A stretch of DNA of 64,000 nucleotides from Artemia franciscana (Eukaryota > Arthropoda > Branchiopoda > Anostraca > Artemiidae): contig NC_088866.1 in NCBI RefSeq assembly GCF_032884065.1, positions 26,578,335 through 26,642,334 of the forward strand, written 5' to 3'. The position numbers and the translations under genes are program-made. The notes under the pieces were generated by a model. It made no database searches. It saw nothing but the letters and a program-made list of their open reading frames with translations, and was not told the origin of the DNA. Below, piece by piece: positions 23,623 to 33,425 of the stretch; within the stretch, counting starts at the first letter, position 1; the number at the start of each line of letters is the position of its first letter.

Positions 23623-24686
23623 TTCTAAAGTGTCTGAAGTAATCAAAATCCAAAAAAATGTCAGAAATGAAAATGAACAGCAAAGACATGTGAGGTTAGG
23701 AAATAAAAGAAGACGACAATTAGAGCCTATCAAAAATTAAAATGAAGAGCAAAGAAAGACACAGTTATAAGATAAACGAAAACAAGAAATAGAGCATATC
23801 GAAAATAAAAATTAAGATCGAAGACACACGCAGTTAAAAGAACAGTGGCGTTGTAATTTTCGTTACCAATAACGTGTGGCACAAAACCAAGTAAATACAT
23901 AACAAAGATGCTTAAACTCAGTAAATGTTATACATATATCTTTGGGACCCTTCAACGCTGCTTGTATTTACTGTGGAGCCTCCATTTTCCGTAGAAAAAA
24001 TTAGCAAACAAAGAAAATTCATCTGGAGATAGCTGCTTGTGTGGTTGAATTGCAATGTCACCACCTCAATTTCCAATGAATTGGTTTGACATTTTTTTAG
24101 GACGTCACTTGCTCTCTGAAGAGTTTCAGAAACGTATTTAAAACTCGAACATGTGTTTTGCTCTATCTTCATTCAACGCGAGCGAGGATCGAACCATAAG
24201 TAGTCAGAATATATTTAGATTTAAATTTGCTGGACAAATTTATGACGAAATAAATTTAGCTGCACATCCGTCATAAACTACTGAAAGTGAAATTTAGCCA
24301 CCTTAAAATGGTCAAATGTACTTTCTAGACCCCAATGAAACTGCTGAGGCTTTTCAGACCCCAATGATTGCTTTAAATTATGAGATCTCTTGTAATCTAA
24401 TGAATCTCCTGGAAGAAATACTGAGAGACACAAATGACCACAAATGAACAGGATGCATTCTTTGGAGAAAAAGTAAAAATACTGTCATCATTCGTCGGAC
24501 CAACACGCTAACTTGCTGAACATTTTTAAGACGTCTTGGCTATTGTTTGTCGGCTTAGACCCCCTGATTTCTTTATTACTGTGACTTGCAATCCTGACTG
24601 GCCTGAATTTAAGGAAAAATTAGTATTTTCTCCAGGGTGGTTGTAACAAACCTGTTTTACCGTTCTTACACAAAGAAGGTGAGAAT

Positions 24687-24688
<2 letters not shown>
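23623..24688. other. Region between candidate divergent gene starts
   Basis: Contains an 84-codon minus-strand ORF (23918-24172, starting MKIEQNTCSSFKYVSETLQ) with no recognisable motif. If SCO1 begins near 23.6 kb, this is part of the 2.4-kb interval before PRXL2B. No TATA box or other promoter element could be assigned. Confidence 0.4.

Positions 24689-24771
<83 letters not shown>
24689..24771. repeat. (TA)n microsatellite
   Basis: About 41 uninterrupted TA units. Confidence 0.95.
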
Positions 24772-24773
<2 letters not shown>

Positions 24774-24774
24774 C

Positions 24775-25100
24775 GAACTTCCAATCGAATGAGCCGTTTT
24801 TGAAGTTTGTACATCAACACTTTCTATAAAAACTCCACATCCACTTTGGATATAACTTATAACCCTTGCCCTGAGAGCTTTGGGGGGAGGGGTGGTCAAC
24901 ATTCCTCAAAGACATCATTTTGGGATCTTTCAACTACGTTGAACAAAAGGGCTATCTTAATATTTTTACCAGAAGTGTTTTGGGAAATTAAGGCGATTGG
25001 GATGTGTATTCGCCCTCTGATCACTGTCGACTATTAAAAAAGGCACTACCTCTCTCAATTTCCAATCGAATGAGCCTTTTTGAAGTTTCTATGATAACTC
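24775..25100. repeat. Diverged fragment of the 1.73-kb repeat family
   Basis: Carries CAAAGACATCATTTTGGGAT, TTTCAACTACGTTGAACAAA, GGGCTATCTTAAT, AAAAAAGGCACTACCTCTCT and TCCAATCGAATGAGCC, the family's blocks in the same order as 43-44.7 kb. Confidence 0.6.
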
Positions 25101-26022
25101 ATTTTACACGATGTGACATGGTTTAAAACAGACCCACTAAAAGTAAAACAATGACACATTGTGCCACCAACATTGTACCAGGGCATTTTATACAAAATTT
25201 CCCGGTGTGAAGGAAACTAAAAAATTAAATAAATTGATAATACTGTTGCCAACATTTTTTTTAATTATGCAGAGATATTGCACTACGTATGATTACAAAA
25301 TTAAACATAGAATAAAAATTACAGTTGAATAGAATCTTCAACTGATGAGCTTGCAATAGTTATCATGATTGCATGTCAAATATTCAGTTTCATTTCATTT
25401 CCAAGACACAGGTAGCTTTCAGTGAAGTGTCAATGACCCAGTAGGCTTTAGATATTTACTGTTAGGGTAAGGGAATAATAGCCACATTTTTGTTTGAAGT
25501 GATTTTGTTCGTTCTTGACCGTCAGAATGTTTAAAAATTAATATCAGATCTGATGTCTTTCGAGGAAGGATGGCTAAAAATCGCCGTGGTAGGCAGGCTG
25601 CTTTCTCCATACTTTTTGACTCTTAAAAGGACACTAAAGTTTCGAATTCTGAATTGAATGATATCAGTTTAAAGCATTTACAACTACCTATTTTATTTGA
25701 GGTGGCACTGGGATAACGAAAAATAAAAATAATGATATTTTGAAGACCTTTGGTGTTATACTATAGATAACATCAGAAACCTGTTTTTGGTACACTATTT
25801 GTACATTACCGTGTAAAATAGTAGTTTCCTTGCTGTTTCAAAGCTGGATTTGCTTTCCTCTTTGTTGGTTTTTTTTTCCAATTTGCTTTCGATAAGCGAA
25901 ATGAAAACGCACGATAGGTCAGTGATGGATTAATTTCCAACATGCCGATAATGTTAGTGAAGAAGAAGAAAAATAAAACATAATTAGCCTTATCTAATCT
26001 ATTTATTAGGATTGGCTCAGGA
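25101..26022. other. Presumed 5-prime region of PRXL2B
   Basis: No ORF or repeat supported. A TTTATTAG at 26002-26009 just before the start codon could be a splice acceptor for an untranslated first exon. Confidence 0.4.
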
Positions 26023-26103
26023 ATGGCTAAATCAGCAGTTTCAGCCATGATCGACATTGGGAAAGTTGCGAAGAATCTAATAAAAAAACATCCCACTGGA
26101 GAG
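26023..26103 (+). CDS. PRXL2B: PRXL2B (FAM213B/SelU-type) peroxiredoxin-like protein, first coding exon
   Basis: Begins MAKSAVSAMIDIGKVAKNLI and ends KKHPTGE at a consensus GAG-GTAAGC donor in phase 0. It corresponds to the start of animal PRXL2B (human MSTVDLARVGACILKHAVTG), with IDIGKVAKNLI aligned to VDLARVGACIL and the TGE turn conserved. The next exon continues QVKLGSLW without loss of frame. The upstream ATG is chosen because it has a G at +4 and a purine at -3; the second Met (residue 9) would give a protein starting nearer the family consensus. PRXL2B proteins are thioredoxin-fold reductases of the AhpC/TSA group, described in mammals as prostamide/prostaglandin F synthase, acting in the cytosol. 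Confidence 0.85.
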
Positions 26104-26559
26104 GTAAGCATTCTGATAAATGTTATGGGCCTGGCTAGCTTATAGGCCTAGGCTACAAGATTCCTTAATTGACATAGTGACAAGGTGAACATACAAGGCT
26201 ACTGAATTCTTTTTGGTAGATATGAAACAATTTATGTTATTGACCTATAAATAAGGTTGAATGTACCTCTTGGTGCCTTTTTTTATCCTTTCTCTAGTAG
26301 CCTATAACAATTGCTTTAGGCTACTTGGAAATTCAATTCTAAGCCCTTTAAAGACCTTCTGAGATGGTACGTTTTAACCTAATTGCTATCTAAATAAAAG
26401 GGTTATAAATGACTATTGTTACTTTAATATAGGAGAGTAGTTTTAATTATAGCCTACTTTTCAACCTCAGCTCCACTATATAGATAACTTCAAAGACCAC
26501 AATGCCTGTCCATGACATAAGTATGTTAGTAGGTTTTCTGTTAATTTTAAAAGCCAGAC

Positions 26560-26712
26560 TATTTTTATTTTTTAAAAGAAGGCCAGCCAGAAACAAAAGT
26601 AAATTGTCTACTCATTGGGGCCCCTTTGTCCTTTATTAACAAAATTGTTTTGTAGAAAATATTAAAACAATAGGATTAGATTCATATTTTTTAAAACACA
26701 AATTTTGGGAAA
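26560..26712 (-). mobile_element. Inverted fragment of the Penelope-like element
   Basis: The reverse complement matches 26823-26975 closely (AATATGAATCTAAT, TTTTCTACAAAA, TAATAAAGGAC and the TTTCTGG block), giving an inverted repeat of about 150 bp around a 110-bp spacer. Either two copies inserted head to head or the end of one copy was inverted. Confidence 0.75.
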
Positions 26713-26822
26713 GATATATGGAAGTAGAGATATAAAAAAGTACATCCAGAAATGGAAGTTTCTTATTCTCTTTTAATTCTATTGTAAATTTTAAATCACC
26801 TCTTATCTTAAATCACCTATAT

Positions 26823-27230
26823 TTTTCTTAAAATTTGTGTTAAAAAAAAATATGAATCTAATGCTATTGTTTCAATATTTTCTACAAAATAATTTGCTAA
26901 TAAAGGACTTAAAGAGGCACCCATGGGTAAACCATTTACTTTCATTTCTGGATTTTCTTCTTTTAAAAAATGAAAATAGTGTAGATTTTAATATTTATAG
27001 AAAACCTACTAACAATAATAGGTTTTTGTTTTCCTTCTCCACTCATGCTCACCAAATAAAAATTAATTTAATCATATCCTTAACCAACTACATTTTTAGA
27101 ATTTGTTCTCCAAAGTTCATTGAGGAGGAATTATTGTTAAAAGAAATTTTAATAAGGAACCATTATCCAGGCTGGTTAATTGACCAGGCTTTTTCAAAAA
27201 GAAGGAAAAATTTCTTGAATTCTCAGTAAA
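26823..27230 (+). mobile_element. Penelope-like retroelement, reverse transcriptase C-terminal part
   Basis: An ORF of about 130 codons contains VDFNIYRKPTNNNRFLF, HQIKINLIISL, FRICSPKFIEEEL and NHYPGWLIDQAF. These match the block after the catalytic YADD of Penelope-like reverse transcriptases (D..IYRKPT.T.RYL, H....K...I..L..RA..IC, NGYP...I). The N-terminal half is absent. The continuation is found beyond the nested insertion at 29.3 kb. Confidence 0.8.
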
Positions 27231-29285
27231 ATTCTAGTTAATTGACTTCTTGATATCTTAGAAAGGGTTTAGGTTAGGAAAATGAAACTTTCAGGGATGG
27301 GTCTTCAGGCTAAAGTATGTCCTAAGAAGGTATTTTAAAGTACCTACCTCCACTCCTTGTCCCTCTAGAGGGCCCTGAAATTTGCCTACATGACAAGTCT
27401 ATATACCTATTGAAATTTTTACAAAACAATATTTTACCTGAATTTTCTGTTACTAGTTGCTGTTTCTCTGCATTTAGTTCTGAAAATGTAATTCCTGTTA
27501 TTTGAGTAGAGTTTTGAGCCATATCAATGGTTTTTTATTAAAAAAATTTAGGAAATGTATTTGCATATCTTTAAAACCCTTATAAAAAGGAATTTAGCAA
27601 AGTTATAATACCCTTAAATACCTTAAATTGCAGCTTGGAGCGATATAAGGATTATCCATCCTTGTGATGCTCCATGAGAAAAAAAAAATTCATTTGGTGT
27701 AGATTGTGGCTGTTAGATTAGACTCTTGTGGAGGATTCTGCAGCTTCCCAATTGTAAAGGAACTCCTGGCAGAGCCATTCCCTATCAAGGTGGGACTTGA
27801 ACATGTCAATTGAAGTAGCAGAAACTGTTTCTTCAGTGAGCTGGTTCCACATATTGATGATTCTTTGGCTGAAGAAGTAGCTTCTATGTCTACTCATGGA
27901 ACACTGCATAGAGAGCTTCAAAGAATGTCCTCTAGTACCAGAATGCAAGGGCTGTGCAAAGAGACCAGGAAGGGTATTTTTAGAGACCCTTTTTCCGTTG
28001 GTATGTCACTGTTGGCAGCTTTAAATGATGTAGTCTTTCTTTGTATGGAAATTTATTCATGTTGGTAACCATCTTAGTGGCATGATGCTGGACATCCTCA
28101 AGCAACTTCATATCTTTTTTGATAAAAGGAGCTGCCAATGACATTCCAACCTTCAGGCATGGATGTACAAGCGCCTTATATAACTTCATAAGAACTCTAG
28201 GGTGTTGGCTGGAGATGGTTCTTTTTATGATACAGAGGGTTTTATTTGCAGAAGATGAAACAGACTTAGCATGGCTGCTAAACTTTAATTGGTGATCTAC
28301 AATAACCCCAAGATCTCTTTCATCAGAAACAGCAGAAAGGAAGTTGTCTTGAAGGAAATACTTATGATGCTTGTTATTTTTGCCAAAATGAATTACATGG
28401 CATTTGTCAACATTGAAAGTCAGAAGCCACATGTTAGCCCATCTTTCTAGACTATCAAGATCTGTTTGAATTGATTGCTGGTCAGATGGAGTAGCCGTTT
28501 TTCCAACTAGTTTTGAGTCATCAGTGTAAAGGGTAATAAGATTTGAAAGAAGGGTGGGTAATTTGTTAATATAGAAGTTGAAAAGTGTTGGTCCAAGAAT
28601 AGTGCCCTGGGGCATGCCACTTAATACAGTTGTGGGAGAAGAGAAATGAGGAGTTCCTTGCAAATCAAAAACTCTGACACTCTGTGATCTTTCAGAAAGG
28701 AAGCCCATAATCCACTGTACAACACCTTCATTGACACCTGCAGCCCTCAATTTGATTATGAGGAATTCATGACAAACTTTGTCAAATGCTTTGGACAGAT
28801 CAAGAAGAATCATGTCAACAGGAAAACCCTCATCAAGCAGTGTAGTCACTAATTCATATGTTTGGATAAGGTTAGTGTCCACAGATCTACCAGATCTGAA
28901 ACCATGTTGTGATGTGGAAAGGATATTATTGACCTCAAGATGTTCAATTTGAGCTTTATTAACAAATATCTCAAGCACCTTAACAACTGCAGAGGTGATG
29001 CTTATGGGATGGTAATTCTCTGCTGAGTCTCTTCGTCCCTTAATAATGCTGAAAACAATTTTTTTGTACTTCAATTAAGCAGAAGATCTATTTTGCAAGG
29101 TTTTGCTTTTATAACACACATATTTTTAATGGTCAGGGCCCTCTAGAGGGAGAAGGAGTAGTTAGTTGCTTCAAAATACCTTTGCAGGACATACTTTAAT
29201 CTGTAGATTCATCCCTGAAAGTTTCATTTTCCTAACCTAAACCCTTTCTGAGATAGCAAGAAGTGAATTAACTAGAATTTTACCA
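27226..29285. mobile_element. Element with about 155-bp terminal inverted repeats, inserted in the Penelope-like element
   Basis: The left arm 27228-27385 and right arm 29128-29285 are inverted repeats: AAATTCTAGTTAATTGACTT, GGGTTTAGGTTAGGAAAATG, AAACTTTCAGGGATG, TAAAGTATGTCCT and CCCTCTAGAGGGCCCTG all recur in reverse. TA flanks both outer ends, consistent with a TA target duplication of mariner-like type. The interior is occupied mainly by a CR1-like LINE, so this is probably a non-autonomous TIR element that later received the LINE. No transposase was seen. Confidence 0.75.
27718..29074 (-). mobile_element. CR1/jockey-type LINE, reverse transcriptase ORF
   Basis: A 364-codon minus-strand ORF (27980-29074) contains RT motifs in order: NYHPISITSAVVKVLE, QHGFRSGRSVDTNL, ILLDLSKAFDKVCH (motif A), SGMPQGTILGPTLFNFYIN (motif B), LYTDDSKL (motif C, YTDD instead of YADD), LLTFNVDKCHVIHFG and ERDLGVIVD. 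The C-terminal tail (GTRGHSLKLSMQC, RSYFFSQRIINMWNQLTEE) follows in another frame to 27718, so one frame change near 27.98 kb breaks an otherwise nearly intact RT. The endonuclease half is missing, a 5-prime truncation. This is the best preserved LINE in the window, hence relatively young. It lies antisense within PRXL2B intron 1. Confidence 0.92.
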
Positions 29286-29960
29286 AATTTTCTAACAATA
29301 CTCTGGAAACAACAGAAAAGAAAGATGTTTTTGGTTCTTACCTTAGATTCCAGGGCTGAGTGAAAAACTTAAAAGAATTTTACAAAATAATGGTAACAAG
29401 GTAGCTTTAAGAAGTAGTAATACTTTGGCTAGTTTTTTAAATTCTTGAAAGGATTGAACTTCTGTAGAGCAACAAAGTAGGTTTTATAAAATCCCATGTA
29501 CTTCTGGAAGCTTTTGTGTGGGACATAATAACCAAAATTTAAAAATAAGGTTACTACAACATCATAATTCTATTTCATTGTCCTTAAAGCAAAAAAGCAC
29601 ATTGTCCCTTAAAGCAAAATTTCAAGCTTGAAGATTTCAAGTTAGCTCTGTCAGAACATTTCATCCAGATCATTTTATTTTGTATGGAAATGTTTCTTTG
29701 ATTTCTAAGGACCAAGGTTTAAAGCAAATTTTCAGGGAAACAATTCAAATTAAAAAAAAAATTATTCAAGAATAATTCCATAAACATAGATACAGGTGAA
29801 TTTGGATTGAATTCAATTTATGATAATTTAATGAGGTCAAATAAAGTAAATATCATCTTACCTAAGAGCTATCACCTCTGTCCACCTTATATGTCAGATA
29901 AATCTAATGAACCAGAACCAAAAAAGTCAAGGAGATTTGCTTCCACTCTTACATTGAAAA
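29286..29960 (+). mobile_element. Penelope-like element, C-terminal (linker and endonuclease-type) remnant
   Basis: The plus strand gives GLSEKLKRIL, VALRSSNTLASFLNS and FYKIPCTSGSFCVGH followed by LKIRLLQHHNSIS. These fit the Penelope-like region GLSEK..R....N, then V.Y.I.C..C...Y.GQT...L..R...H, the GIY-YIG endonuclease start. Damaged copy. It continues the RT fragment ending at 27230, from which it is separated by the TIR element. Confidence 0.7.
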
Positions 29961-30239
29961 AAATATGAGCGATAACCTATATGTAATTAGTTTATTGGGT
30001 ATAAATTTTGTTTGTTTTTATTGATGTCTTTTAGTGTTACTGCTGGTGATGAGCACTGTATATATGTTCAAAATATCCAATTAAAATTTTCATATCTGCT
30101 CATTGTCAATTGAAAGGTTTCATCCCTATTTTGAACTGTTATACTAACTCCACTATAATTTATTCCCCCCCCCCATGTAGAAATATATATAGCCTAAATT
30201 ATATACCTTAATTACCTTAAATCACATTGTCCAGCAAAA

Positions 30240-30510
30240 TAAGAAGGATTAAATCCTGTAGAATTGCTGGTTAGTGATGATGATGGTTGGATGTCTCAAT
30301 GGCATCCCACTCAGTTTACCACAGCTTTGATGACCATTCTCCATCAACAGCTCTTTTAAAGGCAGCTGTACTGGGGGTAGTAACTGCTTCTTCAGTGAGA
30401 GAATTCAACAAACTCACTATTCTGTAAGTGAAGAAGTTATTGTGTAGCCTGTATATATTCCCAAAATATTTTCTGGTTTTTGATTTGGTTTCAGTCAATT
30501 CAATTTAGGG
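30240..30510 (-). mobile_element. CR1/jockey-type LINE C-terminal fragment
   Basis: The minus strand reads RKYFGNIYRLHNNFFTYRIV, SLLNSLTEEAVTTPSTAAFK, then RAVDGEW. It is the same conserved tail as the CR1-like element at 27.7 kb (F..R..N.WN.L.EE.V.A.S...FK...D..W) but a different, more diverged copy. Confidence 0.7.
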
Positions 30511-31144
30511 GTAAATTCCTTTAAACAATTGTTGTGTTTACAGCAGTAGCCTATGAAGCTGAAGCAGTAGGCATCCTATCAAAATAAAAGAAAAGGGAAT
30601 CAACTGTGAGGGTCTGTTAAGGGCTTAAAATCAAATTTTTAAGTAAAGCAATTATTGTATTTGGAAAGAGTTTATAAAAGCATTGAGCAGTGTATTCACC
30701 TTATTCATAGGTCAATATGAATGGTAAAATTATGACAGTGTAAATAACTGACTTACCAATAAAGTGAACACAGGCTACCACTTGATGCCTTATTAATGTT
30801 TTTTACAAATATAATAATTGCTTCTGCTGCAGATTCAAATTTAAGCACCTTTTGATTTCCTAAAAGTGACAAATTTTCAATTAAACTATAAGTTATTGCT
30901 TGTTTTTGACAAGATAATACTATGTTTTCTCAGTAGATTAAGCTGAAACTGAAATGGTATAAAAATATTGTTAAAAAAATAGAATGTTACAAAACCACCC
31001 TGCCATACAAAAAAGAAGCTGTTTACCATCTATAAAAAAAAAAAATGATATTTAATATTTTCTGCATAGTTTTTTGCCTTGGCACTTCTGACCACTCTGT
31101 ATAACAAGAAAAACAGAACAAAGAGATAGAAATGCATAGAAGAC

Positions 31145-31147
<3 letters not shown>
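30511..31147. other. Unassigned intron sequence
   Basis: No ORF or repeat recognised. Confidence 0.4.
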
Positions 31148-31221
<74 letters not shown>

Positions 31222-31356
31222 TGTGTGTGCGTGTGTGTGCGTGTGTGTGCGTGTGTGTGCGTGTGTGTGCGTGTCTGTGCGTGTGTGTGCGTGTGTGTGC
31301 GTGTGTGCGTGTGTGCGTGTACGTGTGCGTGTGTGCGTGTACGTGTACGTGTGCGT

Positions 31357-31392
<36 letters not shown>
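31148..31392. repeat. Compound microsatellite (TA)n then (GTGTGTGC)n
   Basis: TA units to 31218, then GTGTGTGC octamers and GTGTAC variants to about 31367, ending in pure GT. The long ORFs on both strands are artefacts of the repeat. Confidence 0.95.
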
Positions 31393-31500
31393 TGAGTGAC
31401 GTCATGTTTGTGTGTCGACTGACGTCATGTTTGTTGATTGACGAAATTACACACTGGGACATTGGGACACAAATGACGACCGGGACATAGGGACATCCCC
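31393..31500 (+). mobile_element. Helitron 5-prime-type fragment with two CRE octamers
   Basis: GAGTGACGTCATGTTTGTG and CGACTGACGTCATGTTTG are the same context as the 5-prime region of the 33.2-kb Helitron, followed by GGGACACAAATGACGACCGG, a minisatellite unit also found inverted in the 47.8-kb Helitron. Confidence 0.6.
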
Positions 31501-32200
31501 CCAATAACCATTACTATATGTAAGCACTGGTCAAAGTTTGTAACTTGTTGCCCCTCCCACAGGGACTGTGGGGGAGTAAATCGTCCCCAAAGACATAGTT
31601 TTAAGGTTTTTCGACTACGTTGAATAAAATGGCTATCTCAGAATCTTGATCCGTTGACTTTGGTAAAATAATTAGCGTGGGAGGGGGCCTAGGTGCCTTC
31701 TAATTTTTTATGGTCACTTAAAAAGGGCACTAGAACTTTTCGTTTCCATTAGAATGAGCCCTCTTGCAACATTCTATGACAACTGGGTCGATACGATCAC
31801 CCCTGGGAAAAAAAAAACAAATAAACAAATAAACACGCATCCGTGATCTGCCTTCTGGCAAAAAATACAAAATTCCACATTTTTGTAGATAGGAGCTTGA
31901 AGTTTCTACAGTAGGGTTCTCTGATACGTTGAATCTGATGGTGTGATTTTCGTTAAGATTCTATGACTTCTAGGGGGGTTTTCCCCCTATTTTCTAAAAT
32001 AACGCAAATTTTCTCAGGCTCATAACTTTTGATGAGTAAGACTAAACTTGATGAAACTTATATATTTAAAATCAGCATTAAAATGCGATTCTTTTGATGT
32101 AGGTATTGGTATCAAAATTCAATTTTTTAGAGTTTTTGTTACTATTGAGCCGGGTCGCTCCTTACTACAGTTTGTTACCACGAACTGTTTGATACCAAGT
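31500..32200. repeat. Truncated copy of the 1.73-kb repeat family
   Basis: Runs from CCAATAACCATTACTATATG to the conserved terminus GAGCCGGGTCGCTCCTTACT and TTACCACGAACTGTTTGA (near 32192), in the orientation of 43018-44749 and close to it in sequence. The outer fold-back half is missing. Confidence 0.85.
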
Positions 32201-32539
32201 TTATCTAGTCTATTTACAAGAGGCGTTTTAAGTAGTTTCATAATGCCTAGAGGACAAATAAACAACCTATACCTAACAAGGGATTACAACGATTCAAAAA
32301 CCTAAAAAAGAAAAAAAGAAATCCTAGGCCTTAGATAGCTGCTTTTCAAAAGGATTTGAATGATTAAATAGGTTTGGAAAGTTGATATAAAGAAATGTTC
32401 AGTCAACAATAAAGAACAAGTAATACCATAGCTGACAGACAACATGTAAAAAGAGGCACACTTTCATCCTCCATTATTGAAGGTATTCAATAATTTGATT
32501 TTTCCGCAAAACTGTGTAAATGCATCAGATAAGAGAATT

Positions 32540-33000
32540 GTAGTGACAATTCTACTGTTTATTACAAGTCATTAGGACCATTCAATGTCCCACGTGCTCC
32601 TTTGGGAACCCTCTATTTCCCTGTGGAAAGAGTAGTAACATGCCAAGTGCTGGAGCCCAACTTCAAAATTGGCTCCTTAGGTTTTTTTCCTTAACTGGTA
32701 TATAGAAGTCTGTCATGTAGCCTTGCACAGGCTCAATCTCAAAACCAGCTACATAGTTTTTTTTTGTCCTCCTAAATCTGGAAAATTGTCATTTCTTAGC
32801 ACAAAAACGATCTAGATAGGTCACAACTTTAAGAAAATTCGTATTTTTCCAAGGGAGGCTGTATCAAACTTGTAGTGACGTTGTGACATCAAAAAAGGCT
32901 CATATTGTTTGCAGTTAGAAAACAAGCAACAATAAGAATCTATATGTAGAAGCCTGTTGCATGTCAAGTGCCAGGGCTCAGTGGTGAAGCTTCCATGCTC
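32540..33000. repeat. Diverged internal repeats
   Basis: AACATGCCAAGTGCTGGAGC (near 32637), GTCATGTAGCCTTGCACAGG (near 32712) and GCATGTCAAGTGCCAGGGCT (near 32959) are variants of one unit. Family unknown. Confidence 0.45.
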
Positions 33001-33029
33001 CTGGTACTATATATGTATATATATGTACA

Positions 33030-33208
33030 CACCAGTGCTGCAACAAGTACTCCAAATTTTTACTTAAGTATCAAGTATTAACTACTCATTGTTTTTTTAC
33101 TTAAATATCAAGTAATAAGTACCTTCCGAATTCTTACTTAAGTATCAAATATCAAGTACTTGCCAAAATTGTACTTAAGTAAAACTTCAAGTACTACTTC
33201 AAGTATTT

Positions 33209-33210
<2 letters not shown>
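33030..33210. mobile_element. hAT-like non-autonomous element end
   Basis: Starts ACCAGTGCTGCAACAAGTAC and then repeats ACTTAAGTATCAAGTA-type units, the subterminal pattern of hAT-type miniature elements. It is cut off at the Helitron. A related block occurs at 42025-42165. Confidence 0.5.

Positions 33211-33212
<2 letters not shown>

Positions 33213-33287
<75 letters not shown>
33213..33287. repeat. (TA)n microsatellite at Helitron 5-prime end
   Basis: Continuous TA units between the TC start and AAATAAGTTG. Confidence 0.95.
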
Positions 33288-33293
<6 letters not shown>

Positions 33294-33314
33294 GTTGTCT
33301 GTCTGTGGATCAGG

Positions 33315-33384
33315 TGACGTCATGTTTCTGTGTTGACTGACGTCATGAAATTAGTTGTCGTCATTTGCTTTGACGGTGACGTCA
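33315..33384 (+). promoter_or_regulatory. Three CRE octamers (TGACGTCA) in the Helitron leader
   Basis: Perfect palindromic TGACGTCA at 33315-33322, 33338-33345 and 33377-33384, ending 42 bp before the ORF start codon. TGACGTCA is the full cAMP-response element bound by CREB/ATF proteins. The octamers recur in the other Helitron 5-prime regions of this window (about 500, 31.4, 48.95, 49.8, 63.6 and 63.9 kb), so they belong to the family. Confidence 0.6.
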
Positions 33385-33425
33385 TTCAAGATATTTAAGA
33401 CATATGTTCACGTAGAAATCTATTA

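Noticed and set aside
23918-24172. 84-codon minus-strand ORF starting MKIEQNTCSSF
   Set aside because: No motif, splice context or repeat match. Recorded because it lies in the presumed interval between two divergent genes, but not supportable as a gene.
25806-26111. 101-codon minus-strand ORF over PRXL2B exon 1
   Set aside because: Shadow of the plus-strand exon, which matches the PRXL2B N terminus and joins the next exon in phase.
31219-31392. CRISPR-like or coding tandem array
   Set aside because: Simple GT-rich microsatellite without spacers, in a eukaryotic intron.
31052-31504. Long overlapping ORFs on both strands rich in Cys-Val or His-Thr
   Set aside because: They are translations of the (TA)n and (GTGTGTGC)n microsatellite.
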